Shown here one piece after another: positions 46,901-56,313 of a stretch of 64,000 bases of DNA (position 1 is its first letter; each line of letters starts with the position of its first letter). Below the pieces are notes generated by a model. The model made no database searches. It was not told the origin of the DNA and saw only the letters and a program-made list of their open reading frames with translations. Source of the DNA: an uncultured Flavobacteriaceae bacterium (GTDB lineage Bacteria; Bacteroidota; Bacteroidia; Flavobacteriales; Flavobacteriaceae); NCBI GenBank assembly GCA_949372605.1, contig CASIAE010000004.1, positions 38,400 to 102,399 on the forward strand, in the 5' to 3' direction. Made by a program: the position numbers and the translations under genes.

Positions 46901-48457
46901 ATGAACATAAATATAGTAAACACTTTTACATCCGAATTACCTGCAGACTCTAATTTAGGAAACTCAAGAAGACAAGTTACCGAGGCAGTATTCTCTTATG
47001 CAAATCCGAAGAAACCGAAAGCCCCAAAAGTGATGCACGTTTCGCAAGAAATGGCTTTTGAATTAAATATTTCCGAAGAAGAAACAACGTCAGAATTCTT
47101 TAAAAATATCTTTACAGGAAATGAAGTATACCCTAAGACAAAACCATTTTCTATGTGTTATGGCGGACATCAATTTGGAAATTGGGCGGGACAATTAGGA
47201 GACGGAAGAGCCATTAACTTGTTTGAAGTTGAACATCAAAACAAAAATTGGAAAGTACAATTAAAGGGTGCTGGCGATACGCCATATTCAAGAACTGCAG
47301 ATGGTTTAGCTGTTTTGCGTTCCTCTATTAGAGAATATTTATGCAGTGAAGCAATGTATCATTTAGGTGTTCCAACAACTCGTGCTTTATCATTAAGTTT
47401 GTCTGGAGATGATGTTTTACGTGATATTCTATATGATGGGAATCCAGCATATGAAAAAGGCGCAATTGTTTCCAGAATTTCTCCGAGTTTTTTACGCTTT
47501 GGGAATTATGAAATTTTTACAGCTAGAAAAGATGTGGAAAATTTAAAAAGTTTGGTTGATTACACAATTAAACATCATTTTTCACATTTAGGAGAACCAT
47601 CGAAAAAAAACTACATCAACTTTTTTGCGGCCATTTCAGAACGCACATTAGAGATGATTATTCATTGGCAACGCGTAGGTTTTGTTCATGGAGTTATGAA
47701 TACCGATAACATGTCCATTTTAGGTTTAACGATCGATTTTGGACCTTATGGATGGTTAGAAGGTTTTGATTTTGGCTGGACTCCAAACACAACAGATCGC
47801 GTACATAAAAGATACCGATATGGAAATCAACCAAATATAGGTTTATGGAATTTGTATCAATTGGCAAATGCGATATATCCAATAATTCAAGAAGTTGAAC
47901 CTCTAGAAACCATTTTAGAAAAATATAAAAATGATTTTGAAGAGAAATCTTTACAGATGATGAAATCAAAATTAGGGTTGTTTACTTCAGATAAAAATGA
48001 TGTAGAATTGATTCAGAATTTAGAAGACAACTTACAATTAGTAGAAACAGATATGACTATTTTCTTTAGAAACTTGAGTCGTTTTACTAATAAAAAAGGA
48101 AGTTTACAATTGATTGAAAAAGCATTTTATGATTTTAATGCTGTTGCTAAAGAAGTGAAAAATAAATGGGCGTTTTGGTTTTTAAATTATGAGATTAGAC
48201 TTCAGCAAGAAGAAATTTCATCCGAAGAAAGAAAACAAAAAATGGATGCTGTAAATCCTAAATATGTATTAAGAAATTACATGTCTCAATTAGCGATTGA
48301 CGCAGCAGATGAGGGAGATTATTCTTTAATTGACGAATTATTTAACCTTTTAAAAAAACCATATACTGAGCAATCAGAAAATGAAAAATGGTTTGCAAAA
48401 AGACCAGAATGGGCAAGAGATAAAGTGGGTTGTTCTATGTTATCTTGTAGTTCATAA
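46901..48457 (+). CDS. selO: SelO/YdiU-family protein adenylyltransferase (pseudokinase fold)
   Basis: 518 aa, normal for bacterial SelO. Motifs: CYGGHQFGNWAGQLGDGRA (ATP-binding loop), LKGAGDTPYSRTADGLAVLR, SSIREYLCSEAMYHLGVPTT, then HGVMNTDNMSILGLTIDFGP (catalytic Asn and DFG metal-binding Asp). The C-terminal Cys-containing tail VGCSMLSCSS is typical; in eukaryotes the penultimate region carries selenocysteine. SelO transfers AMP to Ser/Thr/Tyr of redox-related proteins and helps survive oxidative stress. Monocistronic, with a long upstream gap. Confidence 0.95.
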   Translation: MNINIVNTFTSELPADSNLGNSRRQVTEAVFSYANPKKPKAPKVMHVSQEMAFELNISEEETTSEFFKNIFTGNEVYPKTKPFSMCYGGHQFGNWAGQLGDGRAINLFEVEHQNKNWKVQLKGAGDTPYSRTADGLAVLRSSIREYLCSEAMYHLGVPTTRALSLSLSGDDVLRDILYDGNPAYEKGAIVSRISPSFLRFGNYEIFTARKDVENLKSLVDYTIKHHFSHLGEPSKKNYINFFAAISERTLEMIIHWQRVGFVHGVMNTDNMSILGLTIDFGPYGWLEGFDFGWTPNTTDRVHKRYRYGNQPNIGLWNLYQLANAIYPIIQEVEPLETILEKYKNDFEEKSLQMMKSKLGLFTSDKNDVELIQNLEDNLQLVETDMTIFFRNLSRFTNKKGSLQLIEKAFYDFNAVAKEVKNKWAFWFLNYEIRLQQEEISSEERKQKMDAVNPKYVLRNYMSQLAIDAADEGDYSLIDELFNLLKKPYTEQSENEKWFAKRPEWARDKVGCSMLSCSS

Positions 48458-48583
48458 AACAATACGAAATTAGGATTAAGAAATAAGCACATAGTGCTTA
48501 GAACGATATTAAATATTCACTTATATAAATAATTAAATGTAGTTGTACGTCTTCATACCTAAGTGGACTAATTTTGTGTCAAT

Positions 48584-50806
48584 TTAAAGCCAGTAGGTAA
48601 CCTTTAGATTTATGCTTCTTACCCTTGGAACCCAAGGTGATCCGTCCCTTACCAAATAGTTGTTGTTATAGACCAAAAATAAGTTTGAAAGCCCGTTAAA
48701 CCGCCATTGCAGCCTAGAGTTGATGCCAAAATTTTCGGACTGTGAGTTAAACTGGATCAGGGTTGCCCAATAGAGTGTTTTGGTAAAAGAAAAATCGAAT
48801 TTTGGACCTACCAACCACAGTTTTGCAGTTTTGTTAAGGTGATCCAGTTGGATGGCGTCGTAATTTATTTTGATGCTGGTCAACAATGTGGGTTGGAATC
48901 GTATAAAGAAGCTATTTTCAAAAGAATATTTTGTTCCGTTATAGAATTTTCCATAGTTCTGGACCACTTCAAAGTAAAAGTTTTTGGCAGGATTAGAAGA
49001 ATAGTTGATTTCAAAAATTCTGCTGTGGTAGGTTTGTCCACCCAGCAAAGGGCTGTCTTTGTTTATCCCCGTTGGATCAAAATCATTGGGCAGGTATTCG
49101 TTGGCATTAAAGAGCCGCATTCCCAGTGTACTTTGATTGGTGTAGACCGTTAATAATCGAATTAGAAAATTGTTTTCAAGAAAATCTTCCCCAGACGAAT
49201 TTAACTTAAACCACAACCAGTGGTTATAGGAAAACCTGTAATAATTTACTTTACCTTTTTTGGGATAAATTTTATACGCATAGTAGGGAGCAAATTTAGA
49301 AACCCCAATCCTGCGAAGAATTCCCAAGTCAGTTCTAAAGTCGTCTCCCAAATAGGAATATTCAAAATTAACTTCACTTTGTAGTGTTTCTCGGGTCAAC
49401 CGAACCCCACCACTAAAACCGTTTTCGTTTTTTAAAGGGCTAAAGGAGTTGTAGGTAAAAAACCTACCGTTCCATTTGTTATCCACAGAATTGAGGTCAT
49501 ATTCCAGCCCCACCATTCGATTGTAGGTGTCATTGGCATCCACAAAGTCATAATCTTTGGCGTTTTCTCGATTGATGAATAAAAATTTTAGTGCAGATCG
49601 GTTAAACACTTTTTGATTTAGGGACAGTACTGTATTGAGGTTGGAGGGAATTTCATTGGCGATGTCATCGTTGGTGAGCATGCTCAGGAAGCCAAGCTTT
49701 AATCCATTGGAAACTTTACCATTCAATCGCAATCCACCAATGATATCATTTTCGATCAAATTACCGTCTATGTCCCTGGCCAAACCTATCCGACGAGTAA
49801 AAAAAGGAGTGATGGTTCGTATGGCTCCAAAATTCGAAAAAAGATCACTGTTTTGTATGAAAAACTGTCTTTTTTCAGGGAGTTTAATTTCAAATCTCCT
49901 GAGATTTACAAACTCTTCATCCACCTCTACCTGAGAAAAATCGGGATTATAAGTCAAATCCAAATTAAGTCCATTTCCTATAGGTATTTTTACGTCCCCC
50001 CCCACAGCGATATTTTCTGTTTTATTGTTTTCTTCAACATTATTTTGGGTAATGGCGTTTAAGAAAGGGATTAAAGAGATGTTGGCATTGGATTTCCCCA
50101 GCGGCTTTTCAAAGTTAATCTTACCCATAAAGGCCAGATTGTAGTCTTTAAACTGCTGGGGGATTTTGACCCAGCTGGTCCTTTGGTATTCGGAGGTGTC
50201 GAACCTGAAAAAATTAAACCGCCAAGAGTCTACTCCTTTGGGAAAATTTAGGGTGGCGAGTGGAATTTTCATCTCAATAATGTAATAACCAGGATAGGTT
50301 TGTCCCTCTACATCAAATTTGGCATCCCAGGTTCTGTTGATGTCATTTTGGGGGGTACTCACCCCACCATTGGAAACCAGTATATCACTCTTAACCCCCC
50401 TCATGTTGGAACCAAACATATAGGCGATGTTTCCATCGCTAAATGTATCAAACAAAAAATTTATTTTATCTGCTGCTACCCCACTAAAATCCCATTTTAG
50501 TGATGGAATGATGTAGTCGTCTGAAACCGAAAAAGCCTTACACAACAGATAGAGGTTCTTATCATCGAAGAGCAATTTTAGTTGGGTTGGATTGTTAAAG
50601 TCTGTGGTTACATCTGGAAAGTGTCTCCATCCCGCGTAGGTGGAGTCTGCCATTTTCCATGCATCTTCCATATCGTTGCCATCCACAGTGATTTCGGAAG
50701 TTGTGAATTTAACTTCCATTTCTGGGAAGGCATCTTGTGCCACCCCTGTAACAACAAAGAATAATAAAAGAAGTTGGGGCCCTAAAAAATAAAGATTGTT
50801 TTTCAA
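48584..50806 (-). CDS. DUF5916 protein with N-terminal CBM9-like domain
   Basis: 740 aa. Signal peptide LLLLFFVVTGVAQ. Residues about 30-220 form a family-9 carbohydrate-binding-like domain (TVDGNDMEDAWKMADS, LLFDDKNLYLLCKAFS, WRFNFFR). The remainder is a DUF5916 outer-membrane-like barrel (LPEKRQFFIQNSDLF, RRIGLARDIDG, many alternating aromatic strands, final SINLKVTYWL with C-terminal aromatic). This family is widespread in marine Bacteroidota; its role is unsolved but the binding domain links it to glycans. It is convergent with selO. Confidence 0.9.
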   Translation of the reverse strand: MKNNLYFLGPQLLLLFFVVTGVAQDAFPEMEVKFTTSEITVDGNDMEDAWKMADSTYAGWRHFPDVTTDFNNPTQLKLLFDDKNLYLLCKAFSVSDDYIIPSLKWDFSGVAADKINFLFDTFSDGNIAYMFGSNMRGVKSDILVSNGGVSTPQNDINRTWDAKFDVEGQTYPGYYIIEMKIPLATLNFPKGVDSWRFNFFRFDTSEYQRTSWVKIPQQFKDYNLAFMGKINFEKPLGKSNANISLIPFLNAITQNNVEENNKTENIAVGGDVKIPIGNGLNLDLTYNPDFSQVEVDEEFVNLRRFEIKLPEKRQFFIQNSDLFSNFGAIRTITPFFTRRIGLARDIDGNLIENDIIGGLRLNGKVSNGLKLGFLSMLTNDDIANEIPSNLNTVLSLNQKVFNRSALKFLFINRENAKDYDFVDANDTYNRMVGLEYDLNSVDNKWNGRFFTYNSFSPLKNENGFSGGVRLTRETLQSEVNFEYSYLGDDFRTDLGILRRIGVSKFAPYYAYKIYPKKGKVNYYRFSYNHWLWFKLNSSGEDFLENNFLIRLLTVYTNQSTLGMRLFNANEYLPNDFDPTGINKDSPLLGGQTYHSRIFEINYSSNPAKNFYFEVVQNYGKFYNGTKYSFENSFFIRFQPTLLTSIKINYDAIQLDHLNKTAKLWLVGPKFDFSFTKTLYWATLIQFNSQSENFGINSRLQWRFNGLSNLFLVYNNNYLVRDGSPWVPRVRSINLKVTYWL

Positions 50807-51302
50807 AATTTCTTTTCTAATTTCCTGTTTTTGGATTTCAGTAAAAATAATTACACATAAAATTAAACAATTGAAATTGAAAAGCCATTAGAAAGTATTA
50901 AACAGGTGAAGGGTTGTAGCTTTGAAATGCCAAACGCCCCATTTTTTCAACGTTAGGCTTCATTAAATATCAGATAGAATGATTAATGTACATATATAAA
51001 TCAGAATTTAAATAAATTCGAAAATAACATTATATTATGAAGTGTGTAAGTTTTAATAACAGAGGGAAAATAATGAAGAAGTTTATTTCATATACTTTAC
51101 TTTTATATGTCATTTTAGTAAAGTTATCTGTAAATTTTATAACTACAATAAACCCATCTCCATACTCTTGTGTTGTTCTGTTAAATGGTGAAAAGTATAG
51201 AATTAAACCCTATTTTTAATTTCTCATGGTAATAAAATTGATCTAAGTTTTTAAAAAAATTAAATTATAATTTACAAAATCAATAAAACTGTAAACCCAT
51301 TT
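50807..51302. other. intergenic region with a small ORF
   Basis: 496 bp between divergent DUF5916 and CBM9-like genes. It contains the possible 48-aa exported peptide at 51073. No other feature seen. Confidence 0.4.
51073..51219 (+). CDS. possible 48-aa exported peptide
   Basis: Starts MKKFISYTLLLYVILVKLSV, a signal- or anchor-like stretch, then SPYSCVVLLNGEKYRIKPYF. The tracked ORF starts 36 bp upstream. It may be the front of a truncated gene. Confidence 0.3.
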   Translation: MKKFISYTLLLYVILVKLSVNFITTINPSPYSCVVLLNGEKYRIKPYF

Positions 51303-52385
51303 ATGCTAATTAATTTATTCAAATATTGTTCTTTATTATTTCTAGCCTTTAATTCTTGTTCTAAGTCGCAAAGAGACAATAAGGAAGTGAATTTGCCGAA
51401 ATTACCAAAAAACTATGTGGCGAATTATACAAATCAAGAAATCACTGTTGATGGAAAAGATGATGAGAAAGTATGGAAAGACAATGTTTGGACCGGACCC
51501 TTTATTGATATTGAGGGATTGAAAATCCCAAGGTTTGAGACCCGAATGAAAATGCTATGGGATAATACGAATCTTTATTTTTTTGCTAAAATGAGAGACC
51601 CGCACATTTGGGGAGATCTTATACAACGAGATACCGTTATTTTTTATAATAATGATTTTGAGATTTTTATTGATCCTAATGGAGACACCCACAATTATAT
51701 GGAGATTGAAGTCAATGCCTTGAATACTGTTTGGGATTTATTTTTAACCAAGCCCTATCGTAACCACCCTGTAGTTTTAAATCAATGGAACATCAAAGGT
51801 TTTCAATCAAATGTTCATGTATCTGGAACAATAAACGATGCCTCGGATATTGATCATTTTTGGGCTCTAGAAATTGCGATTCCTTGGGAATCATTGCTCG
51901 AAGCCGCGAATGGGAAGCAACCTCCAGAAGGTGAAACTTGGCGTTTAAATTTCTCTAGAGTTGAATGGGATTACGAATTAAAAAACAATAAATATTATCG
52001 CAAAAAAGATCCCCAAGGTAAAATTTTACCAGAATACAATTGGGTATGGAGTCCACAAGAAGTAATCAACATGCATGAACCCGAGAGGTGGGGATTTGTT
52101 TATTTTAATAAAAAATCTGAGACTAAAAATATCCCTCAGTTTAACTATCCCGAAGATGCTCAGCTTGTTTTATGGATGTATGAGTATTATAGAAAAGTTT
52201 TGCGTTCGTATGGAAATAAAACAAATCTTAATGTGAAGTTTCCTATTAAAATATCCTATGAAGGAAATGATTTAATTATGGAACAAATCAAAAATCCAAA
52301 AGGCTTTCTTTTAAAAGCTAAAAGCCCCAAAACTGAGATCACTTATTTAATTAATCAAGAGGGAAAACTAATTGTTGGAGAATAA
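51303..52385 (+). CDS. secreted CBM9-like carbohydrate-binding lipoprotein
   Basis: 360 aa. Lipobox AFNSC (Cys about 19). The family-9 binding domain follows: ITVDGKDDEKVWKDNVWTG, RMKMLWDNTNLYFFAKM, FYNNDFEIFIDPNGDTHNYM, EIAIPWESLLEA and WRLNFSRVEWDYE. The C-terminal 100 residues hold a helical region (LVLWMYEYYRKVLRSYG). Such lipoproteins occur next to glycan-degrading genes and may bind sugar ends. The plus-strand gene is followed by repeat I copy F. Confidence 0.82.
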   Translation: MLINLFKYCSLLFLAFNSCSKSQRDNKEVNLPKLPKNYVANYTNQEITVDGKDDEKVWKDNVWTGPFIDIEGLKIPRFETRMKMLWDNTNLYFFAKMRDPHIWGDLIQRDTVIFYNNDFEIFIDPNGDTHNYMEIEVNALNTVWDLFLTKPYRNHPVVLNQWNIKGFQSNVHVSGTINDASDIDHFWALEIAIPWESLLEAANGKQPPEGETWRLNFSRVEWDYELKNNKYYRKKDPQGKILPEYNWVWSPQEVINMHEPERWGFVYFNKKSETKNIPQFNYPEDAQLVLWMYEYYRKVLRSYGNKTNLNVKFPIKISYEGNDLIMEQIKNPKGFLLKAKSPKTEITYLINQEGKLIVGE

Positions 52386-52599
52386 AAAAGAGAGTCCTTA
52401 ATAAATAATTTTATCACTGGGAATGGCATCTACTTTATAATTTCCAAACTCGAAAACGCCTTTTAGGTTTGCAAGCACATACCAAAAGGAAAGTAGATTT
52501 AATTTGAAGGGGTGGGGTGTTAAATTGAAAGTTTTAGGTTGGATTTTTTGGCATTTTACCTCAAATACCTAATAGTTATTGCAAGATTTGTTGCCAATA
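52386..52599. other. gap holding repeat I copy F
   Basis: Repeat I copy F (52481-52551) lies between the CBM9-like gene and the DUF285 fragment. The flanks show nothing else. Confidence 0.5.
52481..52551 (-). repeat. dispersed repeat I, copy F (partial, inverted)
   Basis: CCAAAAGGAAAGTAGATTTA, TTGAAGGGGTGGGGTGTTAA, ATTGAAAGTTTTAGGTTGGA. It lacks the TTTCACCAGCGTATCCC end. Confidence 0.8.
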
Positions 52600-52604
52600 T
52601 GTTG

Positions 52605-53327
52605 CCAGAAGGGTAAATAAGAAACAACTGCTGTTTCTGGAAGCGTTGATGAATTAAATAATACTGACGATGGTTTAAGTGCAAATATATCGTCTATACA
52701 ATCGAATATAAGCAATCTACAGGTAAGTATTTCGAGTATTAACTCAAGTGTTTCTGTTTTAATAATATGATTACTGGTCTTTCTCTGCATTCAAATGGAG
52801 TGACTATAGTTGCTGATTCAAATGCTGTTCCTAGACAAACATATATTTTCAATGGAGCTACATTCTTAGTAGTTGATAACTCAACTATCGCTGCTAATAG
52901 ATTCGAAAGTATTGTAACAACTAGGGTTACTAATATGGCTTATCTATTTAGAGGTGTGACTTCATTCAATGGTGACATTAGCCATTGGGATACTTCGGCA
53001 GTAACTGATATGGATCAAATGTTTTTTATAGCTAATGCATTTAATCAGGACATAGGGAATTGGGATACTTCAGCAGTAACTAATATGAATCAAATGTTTG
53101 ACAGTGCTTCAGTATTCAATCAAAATATAGGCTCTTGGAATACTGCAGCAGTTACTAATATGGCTTATATGTTTCATAATGCAACATCATTCACTGGAAA
53201 TCTATCAGGTTGGTGTGTTCAAAATAACTTTAATTCTGAACCAGTTTTTTTTAAAGATAATGCCGATAATACTTGGGCAAATGATGCCTCAAAACAGCCT
53301 GACTGGGATGGTGCTTCTTGTCCGTAA
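52605..53327 (+). pseudogene. truncated DUF285 (BspA-like) surface protein with degraded coiled-coil front
   Basis: The tracked ORF (52767-53327, 186 aa) starts inside a domain (GATFLVVDNSTIAANRFESI) and then has three 25-residue DUF285 units such as WDTSAVTDMDQMFFIANAFN and WDTSAVTNMNQMFDSASVFN, ending with a capping WCVQNNFNSEPVFF. The sequence before 52767 reads VSGSVDELNNTDDGLS and SIQSNISNLQVSISSI, but in a different frame and without a start. The parent is a large surface protein like the one at 58-60 kb, of which this is the 3-prime portion. Confidence 0.65.
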
Positions 53328-53329
53328 TA

Positions 53330-53430
53330 CGTTCACATCCTCTTCAGTAAGTTCAGGCATTTCTAGTCCTCTGGTGAAGTAAAAAGCTTTGAATCAGTTT
53401 TTGATTCTTAGTAAATAGTAATCAGGGGTT
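53330..53430 (-). repeat. dispersed repeat III, copy 5
   Basis: Begins at the stop codon of the DUF285 fragment. ATCCTCTTCAGTAAGTTCAG, CTAGTCCTCTGGTGAAGT, then ATAGTAATCAGGGGTTTTTT match the block at 46031-46140. The peptide tail is altered here (ELTEEDVNVL). Confidence 0.65.
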
Positions 53431-53448
53431 TTTTTAACAAAACAATAA

Positions 53449-53472
53449 CACAAACCTCATAGGGGTTTTGTG
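53449..53472. terminator. weak terminator-like hairpin
   Basis: CACAAACC-CTCATAG-GGGTTTTGTG lies between the DUF285 fragment and the convergent DUF4038 gene; it could serve either strand. There is no strong U-tract. Confidence 0.35.
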
Positions 53473-53649
53473 CTTCTCGATTGTCTTATATATAGAACAG
53501 ATTTTATGTTTGAAATTTGTTTCATAAATACTTATTACGGTTTGGTTTCATATCCTTGTTAGCATTGTTAGCTGGGGGACTTACAAGCTCAACTTTCACT
53601 GGCTCCTTCTTAGTATAACGAGTTTGATAGACTTGATCAGTATTTGTTT

Positions 53650-55263
53650 TTAATTTACATTTTTAAGTTTTAAATAAAGCACCCAATCGCCTGGACCAGG
53701 TGCAATCAGATTTGACAGCCCCCCTTTTATGATTTCTGTATCTGTCCAGATTCCTGTTTCCGGATCGAACCATTTAAGCGAAAACTGAGCAATGGGAAGA
53801 GAGACAGAAACTGCTGGTATCGTTATATTCTCATTGGCATTCCTAATTTCCGCACTTTTTATTTTTGGAGACTCGGGCAAACCAATGGTATCAGGATTAG
53901 CAACGTAAATAATATATTCATTCTTGTTGTGAATACATTTAAATTGTTGGGGACTATTTCCAACGATTTTATCATTGGGGGACATATTTACAAGAGTAAG
54001 TCCGGTTTCATTAAAAAATTTGTGAATGTTATTAAAATCATTTGCACCTTCCAAACCAATATTAAAATAACCTTGCATGCCTTTAATGCTATCATTATCA
54101 AAGGCTTCAAAGGTTTTTATTCCTCCATAAGTGGCATGACCTCCTGATAAGAGTGACGACCACATTAAACGGCGGTAAAAGTAGCGGGGATATTCCGGCT
54201 CGCGATATCTCTCATAACGATCCTCATCATTTACAATAGGGTCTGATCCAATTACACGATATTTAGCTATTGTTCTGCCATCAATCTCATCCAAACTTTC
54301 AAATGTAATTATATCTGACCACTCGGAATCTATAAACGAATACCCCATAAACCGAGATTGGTGATTGGTAATTAATGTTTTCCAAGGTTCTCTGCGGACC
54401 ATATCCAATCCAATCTTGTCAATATTCTTATCAAGAATTCTTCTTTCGGTAAGTTTTACACCTTCGGATACAATCTCCCTATCATTAGATATACACCAAA
54501 TAATATTTGGATAGGCTGAAAATCTGGCTTGTGCATATCGTAGCATTGAAAATGAAAGTGAATCACCAGCAAAGTATCTTTTTAATTCATCCGTATCTTC
54601 TCCAAATGGAATTAATTGCAAAATTATTTCCGGATAGTTTTCGAAGGCAAAAGCGATTCTTCTATCCATTTCCTGCCAATAAGTAAGATTGAGTGAAGTT
54701 CGTTCATCGTTAAAAAGTGCCTCAACGTTGCTCCTAGACCTACAAAACCATGTTCGTATTTTTGTAAATCCCAACCGCCCAGCATGATCGATGTACTCCT
54801 GCCATTTCTGTTCGGTATCAGTCAAATATCGATAACCTGTATCACCAATATGTAAAAACCAATCACCATTGTGGTAAGAAAACTGAAACGGATCTTCAGC
54901 ATTTATTTGAAGTTTTCCTCTAAGGGATGATTCTTTTACCTCAAAATCTCCTTTCTTCCTTTTAAAAGTATCATCTCCCTTTAGTTCCCATTTCCAATGT
55001 CCAATTTGATTGCAGTAAACCCTGACCTTATAATTTTCTCCATCATAAAAACCATCTACTTTTACTTTATTTCCGTTTGGTTGAGTAAAAATGACTTCGG
55101 GAAACAAGAATCTAGTTTGAGGATTTGATTCAAATGAAATTTCTAACATGCCAAATTTTTTGTAATAGGGCAGATTGCTTGCATTAACCTGCGATGCTGC
55201 AAACATCAAAAACAATATAGGGTATATTAGTTGAGCGTAATTCCGGATAATTATACGAATCAT
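53650..55263 (-). CDS. DUF5060-DUF4038 glycoside hydrolase-like secreted protein
   Basis: The tracked ORF starts at 55332, but the Met at 55263 gives a signal peptide (LIYPILFLMFAASQVNAS); 537 aa. The N-terminal beta-sandwich (about 30-110: FEVIFTQPNGNKVKVDGFYD-like, GHWKWELKG) is DUF5060. The TIM-barrel (about 120-430) is DUF4038-like: FLHIGDTGYRYL, IIWCISNDREI (candidate catalytic Glu), HATYGGIKTFEAFD. A C-terminal sandwich carries WFDPETGIWTD. DUF4038 includes the GH140 apiosidases. It probably cleaves a side chain of the target glycan. Confidence 0.82.
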   Translation of the reverse strand: MIRIIIRNYAQLIYPILFLMFAASQVNASNLPYYKKFGMLEISFESNPQTRFLFPEVIFTQPNGNKVKVDGFYDGENYKVRVYCNQIGHWKWELKGDDTFKRKKGDFEVKESSLRGKLQINAEDPFQFSYHNGDWFLHIGDTGYRYLTDTEQKWQEYIDHAGRLGFTKIRTWFCRSRSNVEALFNDERTSLNLTYWQEMDRRIAFAFENYPEIILQLIPFGEDTDELKRYFAGDSLSFSMLRYAQARFSAYPNIIWCISNDREIVSEGVKLTERRILDKNIDKIGLDMVRREPWKTLITNHQSRFMGYSFIDSEWSDIITFESLDEIDGRTIAKYRVIGSDPIVNDEDRYERYREPEYPRYFYRRLMWSSLLSGGHATYGGIKTFEAFDNDSIKGMQGYFNIGLEGANDFNNIHKFFNETGLTLVNMSPNDKIVGNSPQQFKCIHNKNEYIIYVANPDTIGLPESPKIKSAEIRNANENITIPAVSVSLPIAQFSLKWFDPETGIWTDTEIIKGGLSNLIAPGPGDWVLYLKLKNVN

Positions 55264-55335
55264 TGGTTTAAAATTAATCTTAAATATCTGATTTGAAAAA
55301 TTTATAGCGAACATAGTTCGGTCACAGTACAAGAA

Positions 55336-55428
55336 CTATTCAGTTGAGTTCAAGTTACAATAATCCCGGCCATATAGCCCAAAATAAATCACTGGGACAA
55401 ACAAAAATATAATTAGTAGCTTTTTCAT
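55336..55428 (-). pseudogene. 5-prime gene stub (signal peptide only)
   Basis: Reads MKKLLIIFLFVPVIYFG and 13 further residues to a stop. The upstream leader ATATTTAAATATCTAATAATC-like is shared with 44082 and 34848, so this is a real translation start whose gene body is lost. Confidence 0.4.
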
Positions 55429-55580
55429 AATGTTGATTATTAGATATTTAAATATATGAAAAGATAATTAAGATTAATCTATCATAAAAAAACCTGTTGG
55501 AGTCAGGGGGACCCAGATGTAAATGGTTGACTACACAAACAGATTGTCGAGTTTGGATAAAATCACTGCAACTGTCGGTG

Positions 55581-55644
55581 ACACTCTTAATTTAAATCAC
55601 ACAACCGACACTTCTTCGACTGCACTTTTAATTTTAATACTCAT
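55581..55644 (-). repeat. dispersed repeat IV, copy 1
   Basis: ACTCTTAATTTAAATCACAC then CTGCACTTTTAATTTTAATA and CTCAT. Copy 2 is at 61171. On the minus strand it opens with ATGAGTATTAAAATTAAAAG (MSIKIKSA), as if it were a gene start. Confidence 0.7.
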
Positions 55645-55648
55645 CAAA

Positions 55649-55837
55649 CTATTTGTTTTTTGTAAAGTAATTATTTTTCCAAAGGAAGAACATTATTAAA
55701 AAAGTTGCTGTAAAAAAGTATTGAGAAGGTTCATTAAATGGGTCTAGGAAGTTAGTTTTATCGTCAACATCTGAAATTCCAATAAGAAACAAAATGATTG
55801 CTGTGATAAAAGGGAAATGCTTTAAATGCTTTTTCAT
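55649..55837 (-). CDS. small membrane protein (62 aa)
   Basis: Two hydrophobic segments (FPFITAIILFLIGI, about 8-21; YFFTATFLIMFFLW, about 40-53) separated by a polar loop SDVDDKTNFLDPFNEPS. No family recognised. It has an independent gene context with no close partner. Confidence 0.5.
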   Translation of the reverse strand: MKKHLKHFPFITAIILFLIGISDVDDKTNFLDPFNEPSQYFFTATFLIMFFLWKNNYFTKNK

Positions 55838-56313
55838 ACCCTAAAGGTAAAAAATCTGTTTAGTTTACATTAGAGAATTCAGCTTTACTTTCATTCGGAA
55901 TCTCGATTGAATATAATTAAGGTTTAGTATACGAAAACTAATATCTCGTCTATTTTTTCGTTTTTCACAAAAAACTATTTTTAGGTTTACTTCGAATTTC
56001 TAAGTTATATAACAAATCCATACAATTTGTTTAAAAATAAGATTTTCATTTGTTTGATTTAACCCTCTGGTCGTTCGGAGGGTTTTTTTATTTCTTAATT
56101 GCACTTAAATTGCATTTCAACACTCTTTTTCATTCGTCGATTAATGACATCAAAACCGTCTAAATCTTCAAAAAACGTCAGATAATGAAAATAATATTTT
56201 TCACATAAAAAACCTACCCAATGAGGGCAGAAGTCAAACAGAAAAAAAAGTTGTCCACTTATCCATATCGTTTAATGAAACATTTCCGAATCGGAGTTAT
56301 TTTAATGCTAAAA
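55838..56313. other. intergenic region with an orphan terminator
   Basis: 476 bp. The terminator at 56061 reads on the plus strand, although no plus-strand gene is upstream, so a gene was probably deleted here. Otherwise AT-rich without features. Confidence 0.45.
56061..56089 (+). terminator. orphan rho-independent terminator
   Basis: AACCCTC-TGGTCGTTCG-GAGGGTT then a T-run. It is almost the same hairpin as at 35844. No plus-strand gene precedes it. Confidence 0.75.
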
